Below are positions 1 through 9,180 of a stretch of 64,000 nt of DNA, piece by piece. The notes beneath the pieces are model-generated. The model did no database searches. It had not been told where the DNA came from and saw only the letters and a program-made list of their open reading frames with translations. Within the stretch, counting starts at the first letter, position 1, and each line of letters begins with the position of its first letter. The DNA comes from JBBDMC01 sp963775235 (GTDB lineage: Bacteria > Pseudomonadota > Alphaproteobacteria > Rhizobiales > Kaistiaceae), in NCBI GenBank assembly GCA_963775235.1, contig CAVZHY010000006.1, forward strand, positions 496,001-560,000, written 5' to 3'. Made by a program: the position numbers and the translations under genes.

Positions 1-344
1 ATTGGGCATCGGCACAAGATCGCCAGGACGAGATGGTCGAACGCCTTTTCGCCGCCTATTTCAGCGACGGCCTCGATGTCGGTGACAACGATGTCCTTGC
101 GGTGCTGGCCGGCGAGGTCGGCATGACAGGCGATGTCGCGGATCGGCTTGCGGGGCCGGAGGATCGCGAAACGGTTGTCGCGGAGATCAACCACGCCTAC
201 CGCATCGGCGTTACCGGCGTGCCGTGTTTCATTCTCGATGGGCGGTATGCGGTAAGCGGGGCACAACCGGCCGAAGTGCTCATTGACGCGATTGCGCGAG
301 CGTCCGCGGCGACGGTGGACAATCGGGCAGATCAGTCGATCTGA
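1..344 (+). CDS. DsbA-family (FrnE-like) oxidoreductase, C-terminal part
   Basis: The reading frame is open from the window edge (frame 3) and ends in TGA at 342-344, so the true start lies upstream and only about 113 residues are visible. The segment GVTGVPCFILDGRYAVSGAQ is the cis-proline loop and last strand/helix region typical of DsbA/FrnE-like thioredoxin-fold proteins (2-hydroxychromene-2-carboxylate isomerase/DsbA superfamily). The N-terminal thioredoxin part that would carry a CxxC or Ser active site is outside the window, so catalysis cannot be judged. It converges on mfd with an 18-base gap. The family is well supported; the exact substrate is unknown. Confidence 0.8.
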   Translation, partial: WASAQDRQDEMVERLFAAYFSDGLDVGDNDVLAVLAGEVGMTGDVADRLAGPEDRETVVAEINHAYRIGVTGVPCFILDGRYAVSGAQPAEVLIDAIARASAATVDNRADQSI

Positions 345-362
345 CTGCGTTAACCGACGCCC

Positions 363-3300
363 TCAGGCGGCAGCCCGCTCTCCCGCCTCGGCAAGGCGGG
401 CAAGGTCTGCCATCACCGCCGCCGTTCCCTTCAGGCGCCTCCCGGCATCGTCCCAATCGCGGATGAGCACGACCGACTGATCGGGGCGCACGCGCGCCAG
501 AGAGCCCTGCTCCGCGATCCATTTGATGAGTCCGGCCGGGTTGGCGAAGACATTACCGCGGAATGCAATGACAGCACCTTTGGGGCCGACCTCCGCCTTC
601 TCGACGTTGGCGCGGCGGCAGAGGGACTTGATGGTAACGATCTGCAGCAGATGCTCGACCTCGCCCGGCAGCGGCCCGAAGCGGTCGATCAGCTCCGCGG
701 CGAAACCATCGATCTCCGCCGGCTGGTCAAGGTCGGCAAGGCGCTTGTAAAGGCCCAGGCGCAACTGCAGGTCAGGAACGTAGGCCTCCGGGATCATGAC
801 CGCCATGCCGATGGCGATCTGTGGCGACCAGCGGCCGTCCACCTCGGCCTCGCCACCCTTGAGCGAGGCTACGGCCTCTTCCAACATCTGCTGATAAAGT
901 TCATAGCCCACCTCGCGAATATGACCCGACTGCTCCTCACCCAGGAGATTGCCGGCGCCACGGATGTCGAGGTCGTGGCTGGCGAGCTGAAAGCCGGCCC
1001 CGAGGGTGTCGAGCTGCTGAAGCACCTTCAGCCGCCGCTCGGCGGTCGCGGTCAGGCTGCGCCCGGCCGGCACCGTGAACAGCGCGTAGGCACGCTGCTT
1101 GGAGCGGCCGACGCGGCCCCGCAGCTGGTAGAGCTGGGCAAGGCCGAACATCTCGGCGCGATGGACGATCAATGTGTTGGCGGTCGGGATGTCGAGCCCC
1201 GAACTCGACGATCGAGGTGGAGAGCAGAACGTCGTACGCGCCGTCGTAGAAGGCGGTCATGATGTCATCGAGCGAGCCCGCCGTTATCTGGCCATGGGCA
1301 ACCGCAACTTTCACCTCGGGCACCGTTTCCGCCAGAAACGCCCGCTGCTCCGCAAGGTCGCTGATACGCGGACAGACGTAGAAGCTCTGGCCGCCTCTGT
1401 AACGCTCGCGCAACAGCGCCTCGCGCACGACCAGCGGATCGAACGGCGAGATGAAGGTGCGAACCGCTAGCCGATCGACCGGCGGCGTGGTGATCAGTGA
1501 CAATTCGCGCACGCCGGTCAGCGCCAGTTGCAGCGTCCGTGGGATCGGCGTCGCTGACAGGGTCAGCACGTGCACGTCGGCCTTCAGTTCCTTCAACCGC
1601 TCTTTGTGCTTGACGCCGAAGTGCTGCTCCTCGTCGACCACCAGCAGGCCGAGATCACGGAACCCGATGCCCTTACCCAGAAGCGCGTGGGTGCCGATGA
1701 CGATGTCGATCGAGCCGTCGGCGATGCCGGCCTTGACCGCGGCGAGGTCCTTGGGCGCGACGAGACGCGAGGCCTGGGCGACCTTCACCGGCAGCCCAGC
1801 GAAGCGTTCGGTGAACGTCTTGAAGTGCTGGCGGGCCAGCAGCGTCGTCGGCACGATGACCGCAACCTGCTTGCCGTCCAGCACGGTGACGAAGGCGGCG
1901 CGCAACGCTACCTCGGTCTTGCCAAAACCAACGTCGCCGCAGATCAGGCGATCCATCGGCCGGCCAGCGGCGAGGTCGGCCATGACCGCGGCGATGGCGG
2001 TGTCCTGATCCTCGGTTTCCTCGTACGGGAAGCGCGCGGCGAATTCGTCGTAGGCGCCCTCGGGCGGGGTCAACACCGGCGCGCTACGGGTGGCGCGGGC
2101 GGCGGCGACCTTGATCAACGCCGCGGCCATGTCACGGATGCGCTTCTTCAGCCGCGCCTTGCGCGTCTGCCAGGCAACGCCGCCCAGCTTGTCAAGCGCG
2201 ACGCCGGTCTCCTCGGAGCCGTAGCGCGATAACAGCTCGATGTTCTCAACCGGCAGGTAGACACGGTCATTGCCGGCGTAATGGATTTCCAGGCAGTCGT
2301 GCGGGGCGCCCGCCGCTTCGATCGTCCTCAGCCCGGCGAAGCGGCCGATGCCGTGGTCGATGTGGACGACGAGGTCGCCTTCGGCGAGGGCCGTCACGTC
2401 GCTCAGGTAATCGGCTGCGCGGCGTTTCGCATGCGGGCGCACCAGCCGGTCGCCGAGGATGTCCTGCTCACCTATGACGGCCAGCGCTGTCGTATCGAAC
2501 CCCGTCTCGATGCCAAGCACGGCAAGCGCGACGGTGTCTTTTTGGAGCCGTTCGACCTCCGGCCAGTGGGCGACCGGCTTCAACTGCGTGAGGCCATGAT
2601 CAACCAGCACGTGGCCCATCCGATCGCGTGCACCATCGCTCCAGCAGGCGATGACGACGCGCTTGCCCGCCGCGGTCAGCGTGCGGATATGGGCGATGAC
2701 GGCGTCGAAGATGTTGACGCCCTCGACGCTGCGCTCGGGGGAAAAGTTGCGGCCGGTGCGCCCGCCAACGTCGAGGACGGCGGCGCTATCGGGCTGGGCG
2801 AACGGCGTCAGGTGTGCCAACGGGCGGGCGGCAAGGCGTGTCCGCCACTCGTCGGGTGCGAGATACAGCCGATCGGGCGGCAGTGGCTTGTATGGTGCGC
2901 CGCCACCGGTAGAGCCGGCATCCATCGCCGAGCGACGGGCGTTGTAATGGTCCGCTATCTGGTCGAACCGTTCGCCCGTCGCTTCGTCGACCAGATGGTC
3001 GAGGATCACCGGCGCGTCAGCGACGTAGTCGAACAAAGTCTCCAATGTCTCGGCGAAGAGCGGCAGCCAATGCTCCATACCGACGTAACGGCGCCCCTCG
3101 CTGACCGCCGCGTACAGGAGGTCCTCGCGATCGATGGCACCGAATTGCGCGACGTACCCCGTGCGGAAGCGGGCGATCGCGTCGGGCGAAAGCGTCATCT
3201 CGCTCGCGGGCGTCAGTTCGATGCGATTGCGGCTGGCGGTGGTTCGCTGCGTGTCGGGGTCGAAGGCGCGAATCGATTCCAGTGTGTCGCCAAAGAAATC

Positions 3301-3861
3301 AAGGCGCACCGGCGCCTCCGTGCCCGCGGCGAAGAGGTCGAGGATGCCACCGCGCACCGCATACTCGCCGGCCTCGCGCACCGTGGGCGTGCGCAGGAAA
3401 CCGTCGTTCTCCAGCCAGCGGACGAGGTCGTCCATGGCAAGGCGATTCCCCGGTGCGGCGGAAAGCGTGGTTCCGCCCACCAAGGCCCGCGCCGGGAGCC
3501 GTTGCAACGCAGCGTTGACGGTGGTCAGCAGGACAGTCGGTTTTTCAATGGCTTCGGTCAGTCGCGAGAGAGTTGCCATGCGGCGAGCGACGACCGGGGC
3601 GTGCGGCGAGACGCGATCGTAGGGCAGGCAATCCCACGCGGGAAACTCCAGCACTCCCACCTCGGGCGCGAAGAACCGGATCGTGCGCTCCACCTCGTCG
3701 AGACGACGGCCGTCGCGGGCGACGAATGTCACAAGCTTTGTCGCCGCGGCGCGCGCGGCGTCGGCGATGACCTTACCGGTCATCCCGTCAGGGACGGACG
3801 CGAGGGTCACGTCGCCGGGTCTGGCGAGGGCGGTGGCGAGGGATCGAGGTGGGTGGTTCAT
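363..3861 (-). CDS. mfd: Transcription-repair coupling factor Mfd (one frameshift)
   Basis: Mfd displaces stalled RNA polymerase and recruits UvrA to the lesion. The N-terminal UvrB-like region spans residues ~1-370, the RNA-polymerase-interacting (CarD-like) domain ~490-560, and the translocase carries Walker A GDVGFGKT (~642-649), DEEQHFG (~743) and SATPIPRTL. After ~886 residues (STSIVE) the frame breaks; it resumes one base later with the expected SGLDIP, then HRAEMFGLAQLYQLRGRVGR and a complete C-terminal domain. Dropping one A of the AA at 1202-1203 restores an uninterrupted 1165-residue protein, a normal Mfd length. The ATG at 3861 overlaps the sdhE stop (ATGA), so the two are probably translationally coupled. 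The gene as read is broken; a base-calling error is the likely cause. Confidence 0.93.
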
Positions 3862-4214
3862 CGGCTGAGAGTCGCCTGGTTGAAGGCGATCAGGCGGCGC
3901 AGGAATGCGGTATCGCGGTCACCGGGGATCGGCATCTCGCCGGTCACCCAGGCGAGAAGGACCTGGTCGGGCACGTCGAGCAGCGCCTCGAACGACGCCA
4001 GATCGCCGTCGTCCAGATCGTCGAGGTGGGCGTCGGCGAAGCGGCCGAGGATCAGGTCGACCTCGCGTATGCCGCGATGCCAGACGCGGAACCTGAGCCG
4101 GCGCCGGCGCACCGCGTCCGCCTCCCCTCGTCTGCCGCCCGTGTCCATAGATACTGCGTCCGCCATAGCAAATCGGCGCCGACCCGAATCCGGTCCGTCG
4201 CTGCGCGGGCTCAT
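3858..4214 (-). CDS. sdhE: FAD assembly factor SdhE (succinate dehydrogenase assembly factor 2)
   Basis: A small acidic protein that helps attach FAD covalently to SdhA (and FrdA in some species). The hallmark is the RGxxE motif, here HRGIREVDLILGRFADAHL, followed by the helical core ending VLLAWVTGEMPIPGD. The first ATG gives 118 residues; MADAV (residue 17) or MDTGG (residue 23) are equally possible starts, because SdhE proteins usually have only a short extension before the RG motif. Its TGA overlaps the mfd ATG by four bases. It is divergent from recG across about 60 bases, which must hold both promoters. The mfd-sdhE-recG arrangement is common in alphaproteobacteria. Confidence 0.9.
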   Translation of the reverse strand: MSPRSDGPDSGRRRFAMADAVSMDTGGRRGEADAVRRRRLRFRVWHRGIREVDLILGRFADAHLDDLDDGDLASFEALLDVPDQVLLAWVTGEMPIPGDRDTAFLRRLIAFNQATLSR

Positions 4215-4248
4215 ATAGCGGCTGGCGACGCGTTTGTCAGGGGCACGC

Positions 4249-4264
4249 GCACGCTGGTGCGTGC
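4249..4264. repeat. Small perfect hairpin in the sdhE-recG divergent region
   Basis: Six-base arms gcacgc / gcgtgc with loop tggt lie 13 bases before the recG ATG. It could be an operator or a 5' UTR hairpin; no family match is claimed. Confidence 0.35.
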
Positions 4265-4277
4265 TAAATCAGGTGCC

Positions 4278-6386
4278 ATGCGGCCGGATATCCTCAACCC
4301 CCTGTTCCGCCCGGTGACGAGCCTGCCCGGCATCGGGGCGAAGCTCGGCCAGGCTTTGGGCCGCCTGCTGGGCTACGGCGACCCCGGCGAGCCGCCGCGG
4401 GTGGCCGAACTTCTGTTCCACTTGCCGGTCGCCCTGATCGACCGCAGCCGCCAACCCGAGATCGCGTACGCAGCGGAGGGCGCGACCGTGACGCTAAAGG
4501 TCCGGGTTGACCGGCACCAGAAGCCACCGCGCGGCAACCGGCGCATCCCCTACCGCGTGTTCGCCCACGATGACACGGGCGAGATTGCCCTCACTTTCTT
4601 CCACGCCAAGTCCGACTGGCTGGAGAAGGCACTGCCGGTCGGCGAGACGCGCTACGTCAGCGGGCAAATGCAGTGGTTCAACGGTCGGCCGACGATGGTC
4701 CACCCCGATTACATCGTGGCGGAAGGCGATTTCGCTGACCTGCCACTGATCGAGCCGGTCTACCCGCTGACCGCCGGTCTCTCGCGGCGCGTGCTGGGGC
4801 GGGCGATCGCCGCTGCGCTTGCCGACCTGCCGCCTTTGCCGGAATGGCTCGATTCGGCGCTAGTGGCGCGCGAGGCTTGGCCGGCCTTCGGCGCGGCGCT
4901 CGCCCATGCCCATCATCCTGCGACCGCCGCGGACCTGGAACCGGGAGCGCCGCACATCGCCCGTCTCGCCTATGACGAACTGCTGGCCAGCCAACTTGCC
5001 CTGGCGCTGATGCGCGAGCACCAGAGACGGAGCGCCGGGCGGGCGCGCAAGGGTGACGGCAGACTGCGTGCGAAGCTGATCGCCGCCCTCCCCTTCACGC
5101 TGACCCGCAGCCAGCAGGCGGCGATCACCGATATCGAGGCTGACCTTGCCGGAAGCGCGCGCATGCTCCGCCTGCTCCAGGGCGATGTCGGTTCCGGCAA
5201 GACGGTGGTCGCGCTGATCGCGGCCGCGGCGGTGATCGAGGCTGGCGGACAAGCGGCGATCATGGCGCCGACAGAACTTCTCGTCCGGCAGCATGCGCGC
5301 ACCATCGGGCCGCTTGCCGAGGCGACCGGCATTCGCATCGCAGTGCTTACCGTGCGCGAGAAGGGCAAGGAACGCGAGGAAATCCTCGCGGGTATCGCCG
5401 ACGGGTCGATCCACCTCCTCATCGGGACCCACGCGCTGTTCCAGGCCGGGGTTGCCTTCCGCGACCTCGCGCTGGTGGTCGTGGACGAGCAGCACCGCTT
5501 TGGCGTCCACCAGCGGCTCGCGCTCACCGCCAAGGGGGGTGCCGCGGATGTGCTGGTGATGACGGCAACCCCGATCCCGCGCACGCTGGTGCTTACCTAC
5601 TACGGCGATATGGACGTCTCGCGGCTTACCGAGAAGCCGGCGGGTCGACAGCCGATAGAGACGCGGGCGATACCGCTGACGCGGCTTGACGACGTTGTGG
5701 AGCGCATCCGCGCTGCCGTCGCGGGCGGTGCCAAGGCCTATTGGGTCTGCCCGTTGGTGGAGGAATCGGAGGCGCTCGACGTAGCTGCCGCAGAGGAGCG
5801 GTTCGCCGCCCTTTCCGCCGCTCTGGGTCCGGTCGTGGGCGTTGTCCACGGACGCATGAAGCCCGCCGAGCGAGACCGCGTGATGGCTCGCTTTCTCGCC
5901 GGCGACATCACGGTGCTGGTCGCCACGACCGTCGTCGAGGTCGGTGTCGACGTGCCCGATGCAACGATCATGGTCATCGAGCATGCGGAACGCTTCGGCC
6001 TCGCCCAGCTGCACCAGCTGCGCGGGCGCGTCGGGCGCGGCGTGAAACCCTCGACGTGCCTGCTCCTCTACAGGCCGCCGCTTGGCGCCATTGCCAAGCA
6101 GCGCCTCGCCGTCATGCGCGAGACGGAGGACGGGTTCGTCATCGCCGAAGAAGACCTGAAGCTCCGCGGCGGTGGTGAAATCCTCGGGACGCGGCAGTCC
6201 GGCACGCCGGGCTTCCGCATCGCCGATCTCACGCACCACGGCGGCCTGATGGAGATCGCCCGGGAGGATGCGCGCCGCGTCATCGATAGCGATGCCGGCC
6301 TTTCCAGCCCACGCGGCCAGGCGCTGCGCCTGCTGCTGTATCTGTTCGGACGTGACGAGGCGATCAGGCTGCTGAGGGCGGGTTGA
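4278..6386 (+). CDS. recG: ATP-dependent DNA helicase RecG
   Basis: A superfamily 2 helicase that remodels stalled replication forks and Holliday junctions. The start ATG at 4278 gives 702 residues (E. coli RecG has 693); the open frame extends further upstream but only as non-homologous sequence. The wedge/OB region lies at ~60-160. Helicase motif I GDVGSGKT is near residue 302, motif II DEQHRFG near 400, motif III MTATPIPRTL, then VEVGVDVP and HQLRGRVGRG of motifs V-VI. The C-terminal TRxSGxPxFRIAD segment is also present. The 3' end overlaps the convergent DUF502 gene by 23 bases. The gene is intact. Confidence 0.96.
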   Translation: MRPDILNPLFRPVTSLPGIGAKLGQALGRLLGYGDPGEPPRVAELLFHLPVALIDRSRQPEIAYAAEGATVTLKVRVDRHQKPPRGNRRIPYRVFAHDDTGEIALTFFHAKSDWLEKALPVGETRYVSGQMQWFNGRPTMVHPDYIVAEGDFADLPLIEPVYPLTAGLSRRVLGRAIAAALADLPPLPEWLDSALVAREAWPAFGAALAHAHHPATAADLEPGAPHIARLAYDELLASQLALALMREHQRRSAGRARKGDGRLRAKLIAALPFTLTRSQQAAITDIEADLAGSARMLRLLQGDVGSGKTVVALIAAAAVIEAGGQAAIMAPTELLVRQHARTIGPLAEATGIRIAVLTVREKGKEREEILAGIADGSIHLLIGTHALFQAGVAFRDLALVVVDEQHRFGVHQRLALTAKGGAADVLVMTATPIPRTLVLTYYGDMDVSRLTEKPAGRQPIETRAIPLTRLDDVVERIRAAVAGGAKAYWVCPLVEESEALDVAAAEERFAALSAALGPVVGVVHGRMKPAERDRVMARFLAGDITVLVATTVVEVGVDVPDATIMVIEHAERFGLAQLHQLRGRVGRGVKPSTCLLLYRPPLGAIAKQRLAVMRETEDGFVIAEEDLKLRGGGEILGTRQSGTPGFRIADLTHHGGLMEIAREDARRVIDSDAGLSSPRGQALRLLLYLFGRDEAIRLLRAG

Positions 6387-7122
6387 CGCGCCGGATCGGA
6401 CGAGGCCGGCTGCCGCGCGATGGCCCCTTGGCCTTCTGCGACTCGTCGGCGATCTCAGGCGTCACCAGCCCCGCGGAGATCACCATCTTGGCGGCGTCCT
6501 CAACGCTCATGTCGAGCATCACCAGATCGCGGCGCTTGACGAAGAGCAGGAAGCCCGAGGTTGGGTTGGGGGTCGTCGGCAGAAAGACGCCGACAGCTTC
6601 GTCGCCGGGTTCGCCCAGCCGGCGGTCGACTTCGCCGCGGGTCTCGCTTGCGACGAAGACGATCGACCACAGGCCCGTGCGCGGGTATTCGATCAGCGCG
6701 ACCTTCTGGAAGGCGCTGGCCCGCCGCGCGATCACCGTCTCGAATATCTGTTTCAGCCCGCGATAGAGATTACGGACGAGCGGCATGCGCCCGAGGACCG
6801 ACTCCCCAAGGGCAAGCAACCGGCGGCCGACGAAGTTGGCGGTGAGAAAGCCCAGCAGCGTCAGAAACACCAGCGCCACCACCAATCCGAAGCCCGGAAT
6901 CGGGATCGGCAGCAGGCGGTCGAGCCGGTAAAACGATGGAATGAGCGGCTCCACGAGGCCGTCCACCCACGTCACGAACGTCCACGTGATGTAGGCGGTC
7001 AGGAACAGTGGCGCGGCAACCACCAGGCCGGTCAGGAAATAGTTGCGCAGCCGATGCATGGGCCCTGCCCGCCGGGACGGATCGGCTTCCGCCGCATCGA
7101 CAGGATCGCCGCTCAAACTCAT
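6364..7122 (-). CDS. DUF502 family inner-membrane protein
   Basis: A 252-residue protein of the DUF502 family, whose function is not established. Two membrane segments are visible, LTGLVVAAPLFLTAYITWTF (near 30-49) and FGLVVALVFLTLLGFLTAN (near 78-96), followed by the family's LGESVLGRMPLVRNLYRGLKQ segment and a soluble beta-rich domain with PTTPNPTSGFLLFV. The ATG at 7122 has a GGAG about eight bases upstream. The tail (residues ~225-252) is basic and low in complexity. Its position between recG and glmS on the opposite strand to recG is a frequent alphaproteobacterial arrangement. Confidence 0.85.
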   Translation of the reverse strand: MSLSGDPVDAAEADPSRRAGPMHRLRNYFLTGLVVAAPLFLTAYITWTFVTWVDGLVEPLIPSFYRLDRLLPIPIPGFGLVVALVFLTLLGFLTANFVGRRLLALGESVLGRMPLVRNLYRGLKQIFETVIARRASAFQKVALIEYPRTGLWSIVFVASETRGEVDRRLGEPGDEAVGVFLPTTPNPTSGFLLFVKRRDLVMLDMSVEDAAKMVISAGLVTPEIADESQKAKGPSRGSRPRPIRRVNPPSAA

Positions 7123-7208
7123 GTCATGCTCCGCGTGACCGTATCGGCCGGCCCCCCATGCCGTGAATCAGGATCATGACAGAGTTCGGAGTCCGGCGCG
7201 ACCGCCCC

Positions 7209-9035
7209 TCACTCAACCGTGACCGATTTGGCGAGGTGGCGCGGCTGGTCGACATCGGTGCCGAGGAAAACCGCGGTGTGATAGGCAATAAGTTGAACCG
7301 GAATGGCGTAGGCCAGCGGCGTGATGGTCGCCGGCATCTCGGGCAGGATCAGGGTCTCGATCGCCTTGATCGCAGCGGCGGCGCGGCCCTTCTGGTCGGT
7401 CACCAGGATGATCGGTCCCCCTCGCGCGACAACCTCCTCCATGTTGGAGACGGTCTTTTCGAAAATGTAGTCGTAGGGCGCGATCACCACCACCGGCACG
7501 TCTTTCTCGATGAGCGCGATCGGCCCGTGCTTGAGTTCACCAGCGGCGTAACCCTCGGCGTGGATGTAGGAAATCTCCTTGAGCTTGAGTGCTCCCTCCA
7601 GCGCGAGGGGATAGCTGGTGCCGCGTCCGAGGTAGAGGGCATGGTGAGCGCGCGCGAGGTCAGGGGCGAGCGCCTCGATCTGCGGCTCCAGCCGGAGAGC
7701 CTCGCTCATGAAGCGCGGCACTTCGCTCAACGCCTGCACGAGGTTCTGTTCGTCGGTATCCGACAAGTGTCCACGTGCCTTTCCGGCGGAAACGGCAAGC
7801 GCGGCGAGCGCAGCAAGCTGACAGGTGAAGGCCTTGGTCGAGGCGACGCCGATCTCGGGACCAGCGAGCGTCGGCAGAACGAAGTTCGCTTCGCGGGCAA
7901 TGGTGGATTGGGCAACGTTGACGATCGCGGCCACCGGTTGTCCGTGCTCGCGGGCGTAACGCAGGGAAGCCAACGTGTCGGCTGTCTCTCCGGATTGCGA
8001 GACGACGATCGACAGACCATTGGACGTCAGCGGCTGCTCGCGGTAGCGGAACTCCGACGCTATGTCGATGTCGACAGGCAGGCGCGCGAACCGCTCGAAC
8101 CAATACTTGGCGACGAGGCCGGCATAATAGGCGGTGCCGCATGCGGTGATCGACACGCGGTCGATGGCTTTGAAGTCGACGGTGAAATCCGCCGGCATCA
8201 CAGCCCGGCCGCGACCGAAATCCAGATAATGGGCGAGCGTGTGGCCGACCACCTCGGGCTGTTCGTGGATTTCCTTCGCCATGAAATGGCGGAAGTTACC
8301 GCGGTCGACCAGCAGGCTGGACGCCACGGTTTGCACCACAGGACGCTCCACAACGGTGCCGCCGGCGTCGCGAATCGTCGCGCCGGCGCGGGTGAGCACG
8401 GCCCAGTCGCCGTCTTCCAGATAGGTGATGCGGTCGGTGAAAGGGGCAAGCGCGATCGCGTCTGACCCGAAGAACATTTCGTCATGCCCGTAGCCAATGG
8501 CAAGCGGGCTGCCGCGGCGGGCCCCGATCATGAGGTCGTCCTCACCGTCAAAGAGCACGGCGATCGCAAAGGCGCCGCGCAGCCGTTTCAGCGCCGCTGA
8601 GACGGCCTCCTCGGGCGATCGACCCGCATCGAGTTCGCGGGTAATGAGGTGAGCAATCACCTCAGTGTCGGTGTCGGTGGCGAATTTTGGCCCGTTCGCC
8701 TCAAGTTCGGTTCTGAGTTCCCGGAAATTCTCGATGATGCCGTTGTGAACGAGCGCGACGCGCCCGGTCGCATGGGGGTGGGCGTTGGCTTCCGTAGGAG
8801 CGCCATGTGTCGCCCAGCGCGTGTGGCCGATGCCGGAGTGACCAGCGAGCGGGGCGCGCGCTAGCCGTGCCTCAAGGTTTGTGAGCTTGCCCTCGGCACG
8901 GCGGCGAGCAAGGTGGCCGCCCTCAAGCGTCGCCACTCCGGCGGAGTTGTAGCCCCGGTACTCCAGGCGCTTCAGGGCGTCCACGAGCATCGGCGCTACC
9001 GGCGTCTGCCCGAGGATCCCGACAATCCCGCACAT
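7209..9035 (-). CDS. glmS: Glutamine--fructose-6-phosphate aminotransferase (isomerizing)
   Basis: GlmS makes glucosamine-6-phosphate from fructose-6-phosphate and glutamine, the first step to UDP-GlcNAc. The start at 9035 was chosen because it gives MCGIVGILG, placing the nucleophile Cys next to the initiator Met; longer starts would bury it. A GGAGAG Shine-Dalgarno sits just upstream. Residues ~1-230 form the Ntn-type glutaminase domain (GHTRWATHG, HNGIIEN), and two SIS isomerase domains follow (VSQSGETADT, STKAFTCQ, EGALKLKEISYIHAE). The C-terminus KSVTVE is the canonical end. Length is 608 residues. It lies downstream of glmU on the same strand with a hairpin between them. Confidence 0.97.
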   Translation of the reverse strand: MCGIVGILGQTPVAPMLVDALKRLEYRGYNSAGVATLEGGHLARRRAEGKLTNLEARLARAPLAGHSGIGHTRWATHGAPTEANAHPHATGRVALVHNGIIENFRELRTELEANGPKFATDTDTEVIAHLITRELDAGRSPEEAVSAALKRLRGAFAIAVLFDGEDDLMIGARRGSPLAIGYGHDEMFFGSDAIALAPFTDRITYLEDGDWAVLTRAGATIRDAGGTVVERPVVQTVASSLLVDRGNFRHFMAKEIHEQPEVVGHTLAHYLDFGRGRAVMPADFTVDFKAIDRVSITACGTAYYAGLVAKYWFERFARLPVDIDIASEFRYREQPLTSNGLSIVVSQSGETADTLASLRYAREHGQPVAAIVNVAQSTIAREANFVLPTLAGPEIGVASTKAFTCQLAALAALAVSAGKARGHLSDTDEQNLVQALSEVPRFMSEALRLEPQIEALAPDLARAHHALYLGRGTSYPLALEGALKLKEISYIHAEGYAAGELKHGPIALIEKDVPVVVIAPYDYIFEKTVSNMEEVVARGGPIILVTDQKGRAAAAIKAIETLILPEMPATITPLAYAIPVQLIAYHTAVFLGTDVDQPRHLAKSVTVE

Positions 9036-9114
9036 GACTGATCTCTCCGCTGCCGCCAACCGCTTGCCTGTCGCTGGCGGACGCTAACGCAAATTCTCTA
9101 ACGGGAACGATATA

Positions 9115-9141
9115 CGACGGCCGCCTCGGCCAGGGCCGTCG
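9115..9141 (-). terminator. Hairpin between glmU and glmS
   Basis: Perfect eight-base arms cgacggcc (9115-9122) and ggccgtcg (9134-9141) in the 145-base glmU-glmS gap. The + strand side is followed by ccttttgtt and the minus side by tatatcgttc, so it may act as a weak or two-way terminator or attenuator after glmU. Its activity is inferred. Confidence 0.45.
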
Positions 9142-9180
9142 CCTTTTGTTCTCATCGTTAATCCGCGAAACGAATGGGGT

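Noticed and set aside
2281..4218. 645-codon open frame on the + strand opposite mfd and sdhE
   Set aside because: Antisense shadow of GC-rich coding DNA; Arg/Gly/His-rich translation with no motif, while mfd is unambiguous.
4860..6239. 459-codon open frame opposite recG
   Set aside because: Shadow of recG; no domain recognisable.
7176..8465. 429-codon open frame opposite glmS
   Set aside because: Shadow of glmS, low-complexity composition.
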